NCBI GenBank assembly: GCA_024276595.1
Contig: JAJRWW010000039.1
Span: 1-6,082, forward strand
DNA length: 6,082 nt
Source: Myxococcota bacterium
Lineage (GTDB): Bacteria > Myxococcota_A > Polyangia > HGW-17 > JAJRWW01
Reading direction: 5' to 3'
Shown here: in pieces, positions 1 to 4,162 of the stretch
Layout: every line of letters begins with the position of its first letter
Numbering within the stretch: position 1 is the first letter of the stretch
Position numbers and translations under genes: made by a program
Notes under the pieces: model-generated
The model's input: only the letters and a program-made list of their open reading frames with translations
Told to the model about the DNA's origin: nothing
Database searches by the model: none

Positions 1-308
1 GCAGAGGCGCCCACCGCGCCCAGGAGCACCAGGGAGGGGACGCGGAGCTTGAAGGTCGGTATCTCGGCGATGGCCTTGACGAAGCGCGGATAGACTCCCG
101 CCGCAAGGAGCATGGTGCCGCCGCTGATGCCGGGGACCAGGTTGGCGAGGCCCATGAGCACCCCGCCGACAACACCGCGAAGGGCCAGCCTGGGCAGCGC
201 GGGCTCTGCATGCTCTGCGGGCTCTGCATGCTCTGCGGGCTCCGCAGGCCCCGCAGGCGTTGTCCCGGTCGCCTGCTCCATGTCGTCTGTTGGTTCGTCT
301 CTTTTCAT
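1..308 (-). CDS. popT: DUF368/PopT-type undecaprenyl-phosphate translocase, N-terminal part (cut by window edge)
   Basis: This is the first 102 codons of a minus-strand gene whose 3' part lies beyond base 1. Seen: residues 1-40 form a polar tail rich in Ala, Glu, Pro and His with an AEPAEH repeat. From about residue 41 a membrane domain begins with LALRGVVGGVLMGLANLVPG, then VPGISGGT at 58-65 and GVYPRFVKAI at 71-80. The order G-x-x-x-G-x-A-x-x-VPG-x-SGGT ... GxY ... AI is the N-terminal signature of DUF368 membrane proteins. Known of the family: DUF368 (PopT) proteins recycle the lipid carrier undecaprenyl phosphate across the cytoplasmic membrane for cell-wall and glycan synthesis. The ATG at 306-308 lacks a convincing Shine-Dalgarno sequence. 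The frame stays open upstream, with GTG codons at 312-314 and 324-326 (the latter just after AGGA), so the start is uncertain. The gene lies 65 bases downstream of the lipoprotein gene on the same strand and may be co-transcribed with it. Confidence 0.82.
   Translation of the reverse strand, partial: MKRDEPTDDMEQATGTTPAGPAEPAEHAEPAEHAEPALPRLALRGVVGGVLMGLANLVPGISGGTMLLAAGVYPRFVKAIAEIPTFKLRVPSLVLLGAVGAS
199..242 (-). repeat. 18-bp tandem repeat in the translocase N-terminal tail
   Basis: Two exact copies of an 18-base unit (199-216 and 217-234, plus-strand unit GCGGGCTCTGCATGCTCT) are followed by a partial third copy through 242. The unit is a multiple of three and encodes AEPAEH on the minus strand, giving AEPAEHAEPAEHAEPA. 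Copy-number changes would therefore lengthen or shorten the cytoplasmic tail without shifting the frame. Confidence 0.85.
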
Positions 309-373
309 GGCCACAGGTGATGTCACGGATCCTGCCAGCCCACAAGTGCTTGGTGCGAGGGGGGGGGCAAGGC

Positions 374-1666
374 TCAGGGGATGACAGTCAGGTCGCCCGC
401 ATCCGCGGGGCTGTAGCTCCCCCCATTGAGGTCGCAGTAGCTCCAGCTCTGGCCCGCGTCCACCGAGACGCGCACGGCGTAGTCATAGGGGGATGCCGCC
501 GCCGGTGGCACCAGGAGATCCCCTTCATAGCGGTCGTCGCTGGGATGGTTGAAGCTCGAGAGCGGGAAGGCCGGATACCATGTCCAGGTGGCAGGGCTCT
601 GGACAGGGTCTGATCCGTCGGGCCCCGCGCCCACGTCGACCCACACCAGCGGGTCCGGGTTCGGACCGTTGGACTGGTCCGTGAGGCCGACGATGCTCAC
701 CTGGCCGGTGATGGGCAGGAGGCTCGACTCCTGGGCGGTGGCCATTGGCGAGGGGGCCTCGATCCAGCAGCTCGACATTTGCCAGGGGGAGGAGCACTGG
801 GTCATGTCCAGCAGGCAGCCCGCGTCGCACAGGAGCGCTCCGCTGATGAAGCCGAGGGTCTCGCAGGTCTCTCCGCCCAGGTCGTTGGTGTCGCACTGCT
901 CAGGACCGTTGAGGGTCCCGTCGCCGCAGAAGCCGTCACACGCGCTGGTGTCGAAGGCACCACAGTTGGCCCGGCAGGCGAGCTCTCCGCCGTGGAAGCC
1001 CTCGGACTGACAGTCGGCTCCACCCAGGTCGCTCCCGTCGCACACCTCCGGGGGCTCGATGGTTCCATTGCCGCAGTCTGGCGAGGGGACACAGGCGGTG
1101 GTGTCGAAGCCATCGCAAGAGCTGTTGCAAGAGAGCACGCCACCGCCAAACCCCTGCTCCAGGCAGTCATGACCGCCCAGGTCGGTTCCATCACAGAGCT
1201 CGGGAGGCTCCAGCAGATCGTTGCCACAGCCGGCCCCGACCACGCAGGTTGCGTCCTCGGTGTCGTCGCAAGACATCTCCGAGGCGGCGCAGTCGACCAT
1301 CTCCTCCCAGAGCAGGCAGCCATCCGAGGTCACCGCGCACTGCACGACAGTGTTGCCCTCACACCCGGTGGTGTCCGGGACGCACTCATCGTCGCAGACA
1401 CACGATCCTCCGAAGCAGGCCAGCCCGGTCGGGCACCTGTCGGAGGGGAGCCACTCCAGGCAGCCGGAGGGAGCCCGGCCACACACGAGGATGGTGTCCC
1501 CCTCGCAGCTCTTGGAGCCGAGGGTGTCGCAGCGGCTCTCCACCTGCTCACAGGGATCCTGGGTGTCGTCGTCCGAGCAGCCGACCAGGCCCAGACCAAT
1601 GAGCCCTTGCACCAGGGTGAGCAGCAGCCCCAGAGGGCGAATGTGTGCCGTCGTGGCTTCTTTCAT
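374..1666 (-). CDS. Secreted cysteine-rich lipoprotein with myxobacterial-type disulfide repeats
   Basis: This encodes a 430-residue exported protein of unknown function. Seen: after a short N-region, a hydrophobic stretch (about residues 11-29) ends in the lipobox LVGC, with the lipidated Cys at 30, so it is a probable lipoprotein. Residues 54-78 and 102-126 are two copies of CEGxTx3Cx5GCLxWx5C. Residues 147-192, 198-243 and 247-291 are three copies of a longer module of the type CGNGxxEPPExCDGxDLGGxxC...GFxGGxLxC...C...FDTxxC. The C-terminal part (about 293-430) holds GQVSIVGLTDQ and ends with YDYAVRVSVDAGQSWSYCD; my recollection is that similar domains occur in deltaproteobacterial surface proteins. 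Known: such Cys modules are abundant in Myxococcota extracellular proteins and are thought to form disulfides. A role in binding or surface architecture is inference, and no catalytic motif is visible. The ATG at 1664-1666 is preferred because GAG lies five bases upstream. A GTG at 1670-1672 would add two residues. Confidence 0.85.
   Translation of the reverse strand: MKEATTAHIRPLGLLLTLVQGLIGLGLVGCSDDDTQDPCEQVESRCDTLGSKSCEGDTILVCGRAPSGCLEWLPSDRCPTGLACFGGSCVCDDECVPDTTGCEGNTVVQCAVTSDGCLLWEEMVDCAASEMSCDDTEDATCVVGAGCGNDLLEPPELCDGTDLGGHDCLEQGFGGGVLSCNSSCDGFDTTACVPSPDCGNGTIEPPEVCDGSDLGGADCQSEGFHGGELACRANCGAFDTSACDGFCGDGTLNGPEQCDTNDLGGETCETLGFISGALLCDAGCLLDMTQCSSPWQMSSCWIEAPSPMATAQESSLLPITGQVSIVGLTDQSNGPNPDPLVWVDVGAGPDGSDPVQSPATWTWYPAFPLSSFNHPSDDRYEGDLLVPPAAASPYDYAVRVSVDAGQSWSYCDLNGGSYSPADAGDLTVIP
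794..1228 (-). repeat. Three tandem Cys-rich modules (about 46 residues each) in the lipoprotein
   Basis: Three units lie at 1091-1228, 938-1075 and 794-928. Each begins CG(N/D)(D/G) and carries E-x-CDG or EQCD, then DLGG, then GF-x-(G/S)G-x-LxC, and ends in a Cys after a short CxxxC-like segment. Units one and two are closest (EPPELCDGTDLGG versus EPPEVCDGSDLGG). Unit three is the most diverged (GPEQCDTNDLGG). Confidence 0.85.
1289..1507 (-). repeat. Two copies of a 25-residue Cys module near the lipoprotein N terminus
   Basis: The copies at 1433-1507 and 1289-1363 share CEGxT, a Cys at position 9, GCLxW at positions 15-19 and a final Cys at position 25. They are distinct from the three longer modules that follow. 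The protein is therefore built from at least two unrelated duplicated cysteine modules. Confidence 0.75.
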
Positions 1667-1677
1667 GTGCACTCGCT

Positions 1678-1709
1678 GGGCAACGGCGCAAGGCTGTGAG
1701 CCGTTGCCC
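1678..1709 (-). promoter_or_regulatory. Perfect 10-bp hairpin just upstream of the lipoprotein start
   Basis: GGGCAACGGC (1678-1687) and GCCGTTGCCC (1700-1709) form an uninterrupted 10-bp inverted repeat with a 12-base loop. It ends 11 bases before the lipoprotein ATG. No T-run follows on the minus strand, so a classical intrinsic terminator is less likely than a 5'-leader structure or a protein-binding site. It could still mark the 3' end of the AOR transcript. Confidence 0.6.
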
Positions 1710-1716
1710 TCGTATC

Positions 1717-1746
1717 ATCATAGGCTCAAGAGCGCGCCGCTCGCAA
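1717..1746 (-). promoter_or_regulatory. Candidate sigma70-type promoter for the lipoprotein gene
   Basis: On the minus strand TTGCGA (1741-1746, four of six consensus bases) is followed after 18 bases by TATGAT (1717-1722, five of six). Transcription would begin near base 1710, so the RNA would start almost exactly at the 10-bp hairpin. This would uncouple the lipoprotein from the AOR gene upstream. The sigma factor used by the host is unknown. Confidence 0.45.
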
Positions 1747-1762
1747 GGGGATGTGCTCTTGA
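1726..1762. repeat. 8-bp inverted repeat between AOR and lipoprotein genes
   Basis: TCAAGAGC (1726-1733) and GCTCTTGA (1755-1762) are perfect inverted copies separated by 21 bases. The pair lies about 20 bases past the AOR stop codon and flanks the -35 element of the candidate lipoprotein promoter. It could be an operator or, as RNA, a weak transcript end for AOR. No T-tract supports the terminator reading. Confidence 0.4.
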
Positions 1763-1782
1763 CGGATGAGGAGATCTGGCGT

Positions 1783-3768
1783 CTAGCCGTGCAGCTTGGA
1801 GATGGCTTCCTTCACCTCGGGCAGGCCGAGGCGGTCGAGGGTGTGGTCCATGGGGGCACCGCTCACCGGGTCCCAGCCCATTGCCAGGTAGAAGTCCCTC
1901 GCCAGGTCGTCAAAGGGAGGGGTGACGTCCTTGTTGGGGCCGGTGTCGAGCGGGGGAACGCCCCTGGCGCGGCCAGTCATCTTGGTGTCTGCGGGGGATA
2001 TGGACTCGCGGACGTTGAAAGCCTGGCGCACCGCCTTGATGCGGCGCCCCACGTCCAGGTACTCGTCAAAGGTGCGGTGCCAGCCCGTGGCTGCGTTGAT
2101 CCACTCCACCACGGGTGGGTCGCCGCCCACGGAGACGCCGAAGATGCACATGCCGCAGCCGTTGACCACGTCCATGAATGCGCTTATCACGCTCATCTCC
2201 TGGCCCTTGCCGTGAACACCGAAGCGATCCTTGAAGCTATGCAAGAGCTTGGCCTTGCGCATCTGCTTGGTCTTTGCGCCCAGGTTCATCAGGTCCGAGT
2301 AGGTGTAGGAGGCAATGGTGTGGCGACCCGGGGTGGGCTCCACCTCGTAGGCCAGGCCGTAGCCCGCGTCGTAGCGGCCGTCGTGCATGGGCAGCTCCTG
2401 GCCGCCAGCGTGCATGGCCCACTGCTTCGAGCCCTTGCCGAGCTTCTCCGAGGCGGCCTTGACGCCGTCCTTGAGCAGCTCACCAAAGCCCTCTCCCGAG
2501 ATGAGCTTCTCCACGCACGCGAGCATTGCCTGGCCGTCGCCCCAGCGAAGCTGTAGCCCTTCGGTGTCCTCTTCCGTGAGGATCCCTCTCTCGAAGCACT
2601 CGAAAGCCCAGGCAATGGTGGAGCCCGCGCTGATGGTGTCCACGCCTGCCCTGTTGAGCAGCTCGTTGGCCTGGTAGATGCGCTCCAGGTCATCCACGAG
2701 CAGCAGGGTGCCCAGGGCGCAGAGGGTCTCGTACTCGGGCTTGTGAGTCTCTGGCAGGGGATGGGGGCCGTCCTTGACAGAGCACTTGCCCCCGCAGGAG
2801 AGCGGGCAAGAGTGACAGGCGTACTTCTTGGTCTCGTAGGCGGTCACGGCGTCGTCGCCGATCTTCTTCGAGCGGGTCGTCAAGGGGAAGTCCTTGTATC
2901 CCGCGCCCTTCCAGTTCTTGACGGGGGAGTCCCCGTTCTCCGCCGACATGGCGGCGATCCCGGATGTTCCCCAGATGCGCAGGGTGAGCTTGAACAGGTC
3001 CCCTGCCATGGCTGGCTGGGTCTTGAAGTACTTTAGCAGCCGCCCCATGACCCCAACGACCCCACCCGAGAAGAAGCGGTCCACCTTCTCGTCCCTCTTG
3101 AGGCGGGCCCGGAACTCCTTGGAGAGGGCGAGGACCCGCTTCTGATCGTGCATCTGGACGCGGGTTGCCCCCTTGAGGCAGAGGGCCTTGAGGTTCTTGG
3201 AGCCCATCACAGCCCCCAGCCCCGAGCGGGCTGCCAGCCGCCCCTTGGCGTTCACGATACCACTGATGAGCGACTGGCGCTCACCCCCTCGGCCGATGGT
3301 GGCTACGCGGAAGGCCTTGCCGTGCTTCTCTTGTAGGCGCTCCTCGGTCTCGATGGCGTCGACCCCCCAGAGGTCTGCGGCGTCGACGAGCTTCTTCTCC
3401 TCCCCCTCGATGAGCAGGTACACGGGCCTGGGGCTCTTGCCCGTGAAGAAGATGCCGTCGTACCCCGTGCGCTTGATGGCGGGAGCGAGGTCCCCGCCGC
3501 AGTTGGAGTCTCCCCAGCCGCCGGTGAGCGGGCTCTTGGCCACCACCTGCCAGCGCCCCGCGAAAAGGGCGCCGGTTCCCGAGAGAAGGCCGGAGAGAAA
3601 GCCCAGGATGTTGTCCGGTCCCAGGGGATCCACTCCGGGCTCCATGCGCTCGAAGAGGATCTTCGCCCCCAGCCCATAGCCGGCCAGAAAGCGCTCGTAG
3701 GTCTCGTCGGGGACTGTCTCCTCCTCGATGAGCCCGTTCGTGAGGTCCACCCAGAGGATCTTGCCCAT
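1783..3768 (-). CDS. aor: Aldehyde:ferredoxin oxidoreductase (AOR) family tungsten/molybdenum-pterin enzyme
   Basis: This 661-residue protein is complete at both ends and somewhat longer than the roughly 605-residue archaeal AOR. Known of the family: AORs oxidise aldehydes to acids, or run in reverse, passing electrons to ferredoxin. They use a metal held by two pterin dithiolenes beside a [4Fe-4S] cluster and act in the cytoplasm. Seen: the N-terminal domain starts GKILWVDLTNG, with GYGLGAKIL at 31-38, KSPLTGG at 78-84 and SNCGG at 88-92, and RSGLGAVMGSKNLKAL follows at 181-196. Cluster ligands are CHSCPLSC (Cys318, 321, 325), with the fourth probably Cys541 in NGCGMCIF. PEYE is at 344-347, GVDTISAG at 375-382 and the active-site-type His in GRHTI at 483. 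The C terminus has DFYLAMGWD and DRLGLPE. The start at ATG 3766-3768 is supported by AAAGGA three bases upstream. Substrate and metal cannot be read from sequence, and no ferredoxin or partner subunit gene is in the window. The divergent neighbour encodes a MoaD-like sulfur carrier. Confidence 0.94.
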   Translation of the reverse strand: MGKILWVDLTNGLIEEETVPDETYERFLAGYGLGAKILFERMEPGVDPLGPDNILGFLSGLLSGTGALFAGRWQVVAKSPLTGGWGDSNCGGDLAPAIKRTGYDGIFFTGKSPRPVYLLIEGEEKKLVDAADLWGVDAIETEERLQEKHGKAFRVATIGRGGERQSLISGIVNAKGRLAARSGLGAVMGSKNLKALCLKGATRVQMHDQKRVLALSKEFRARLKRDEKVDRFFSGGVVGVMGRLLKYFKTQPAMAGDLFKLTLRIWGTSGIAAMSAENGDSPVKNWKGAGYKDFPLTTRSKKIGDDAVTAYETKKYACHSCPLSCGGKCSVKDGPHPLPETHKPEYETLCALGTLLLVDDLERIYQANELLNRAGVDTISAGSTIAWAFECFERGILTEEDTEGLQLRWGDGQAMLACVEKLISGEGFGELLKDGVKAASEKLGKGSKQWAMHAGGQELPMHDGRYDAGYGLAYEVEPTPGRHTIASYTYSDLMNLGAKTKQMRKAKLLHSFKDRFGVHGKGQEMSVISAFMDVVNGCGMCIFGVSVGGDPPVVEWINAATGWHRTFDEYLDVGRRIKAVRQAFNVRESISPADTKMTGRARGVPPLDTGPNKDVTPPFDDLARDFYLAMGWDPVSGAPMDHTLDRLGLPEVKEAISKLHG

Positions 3769-3815
3769 GTATCCTTTGCTAATTGATTGCTCCGTGGTTC
3801 GCTGTGGCCCCAGAC

Positions 3816-3844
3816 AGTAGACGGTTAATGACGCGGCTTGTCAA
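3816..3844 (-). promoter_or_regulatory. Candidate sigma70-type promoter for the AOR gene
   Basis: The minus strand carries a perfect TTGACA (3839-3844), a 17-base spacer and TCTACT (3816-3821, four of six consensus bases). This lies about 47 bases before the AOR start codon. The surrounding 105-base spacer separates the divergent AOR and sulfur-carrier genes, so control of both genes may be shared. Confidence 0.6.
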
Positions 3845-3861
3845 CTTGGGGTTTTTGGTGC

Positions 3862-3867
3862 TAGGGA
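3862..3867 (+). promoter_or_regulatory. Ribosome-binding site of the sulfur-carrier gene
   Basis: TAGGGA ends six bases before the ATG at 3874-3876, which is normal spacing. It supports that ATG as the start of the 82-residue protein. A GGAG directly abutting the ATG is too close to be used. Confidence 0.55.
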
Positions 3868-3873
3868 TCGGAG

Positions 3874-4122
3874 ATGCTTTTTGGAAAGCGGCGCCCCATC
3901 TCCGTGACGCTGCTGGTCCACGGACCGGCCGCACGATTCCTGGAGCCGGGGGGGTACTCTCTCAGGCAGGGGGACCGGGTTCGGGACCTGCTCAAAAGCG
4001 CTGGTCTGCGGGGGCCTGTGCCCGGCCTGAGCTGTCTCATCGAAGGGGAGCGGGTGGAGCCCTCCCAGAGGCTCCAGGACGGCCAGGTGGTAACCGCCCT
4101 GCAGATGATCGCCGGCGGCTGA
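3874..4122 (+). CDS. MoaD/ThiS-family beta-grasp sulfur carrier protein
   Basis: This small protein of 82 residues is the usual size for MoaD or ThiS. Seen: a first beta strand ISVTLLV (about 9-15), an acidic/hydrophobic middle with VRDLLKSAG (36-44), LSCLIEGERV (52-61), a DGQVVTALQ strand near the end and the C terminus MIAGG. The terminal Gly-Gly, preceded by a strand reading DG-x-x-V, is the hallmark of the ubiquitin-like carriers. Known: an E1-like enzyme adenylates the last Gly, which becomes a thiocarboxylate. MoaD gives this sulfur to the pterin dithiolene and ThiS gives it to the thiazole of thiamin. Next to and divergent from an AOR gene, a role in making the tungsto/molybdopterin of that enzyme is the best inference. 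No E1-like or thiazole gene is present here to decide between the two. A run of seven G at 3948-3954 lies inside the gene, but the frame reads sensibly on both sides. Confidence 0.85.
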   Translation: MLFGKRRPISVTLLVHGPAARFLEPGGYSLRQGDRVRDLLKSAGLRGPVPGLSCLIEGERVEPSQRLQDGQVVTALQMIAGG

Positions 4123-4125
4123 CCT

Positions 4126-4157
4126 GCCAGCCGGGAGCCCTGGGGCCCTCCGCTGGC
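4126..4157. terminator. GC-rich hairpin between convergent genes
   Basis: GCCAGC (4126-4131) pairs with GCTGGC (4152-4157), and inside it GGAG (4134-4137) pairs with CTCC (4148-4151). Short bulges separate the helices, and CC/GG extends the inner one. The hairpin fills the 40-base gap between the ends of the sulfur-carrier and kinase genes, where a bidirectional transcript end is expected. No T-tract is present on either side, so efficiency as an intrinsic terminator is uncertain. Confidence 0.4.
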
Positions 4158-4162
4158 GCCCC

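Noticed and set aside
199..242. Short direct repeats considered as a CRISPR-like array
   Set aside because: The units are contiguous with no spacers, encode an in-frame peptide repeat and lie inside a coding region.
359..367. Run of nine G between the lipoprotein and translocase genes as a phase-variation tract
   Set aside because: It lies between genes, outside both supported reading frames, so slippage would not shift either. An effect through the upstream GTG starts of the translocase is possible but unsupported.
779..1699. Plus-strand open frame of about 300 codons opposite the lipoprotein gene
   Set aside because: It is the mirror of the Cys-rich repeats on the minus strand. No domain or ribosome-binding site supports it.
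1645..2556. Long plus-strand open frame of about 300 codons opposite the AOR gene
   Set aside because: It lies antisense to the well-supported AOR gene, translates to a Val/His/Ala-rich sequence with no recognisable motif, and is explained by GC-rich third codon positions.
3838..3866. Possible plus-strand promoter (TTGTCA ... CTAGGG) for the sulfur-carrier gene
   Set aside because: The -10 match is too poor, and the transcript would start at or within the ribosome-binding site.
3948..3954. Run of seven G inside the sulfur-carrier gene as a frameshift site
   Set aside because: The protein reads as a complete MoaD/ThiS-like product on both sides of the run, so there is no sign of a broken or switched frame.
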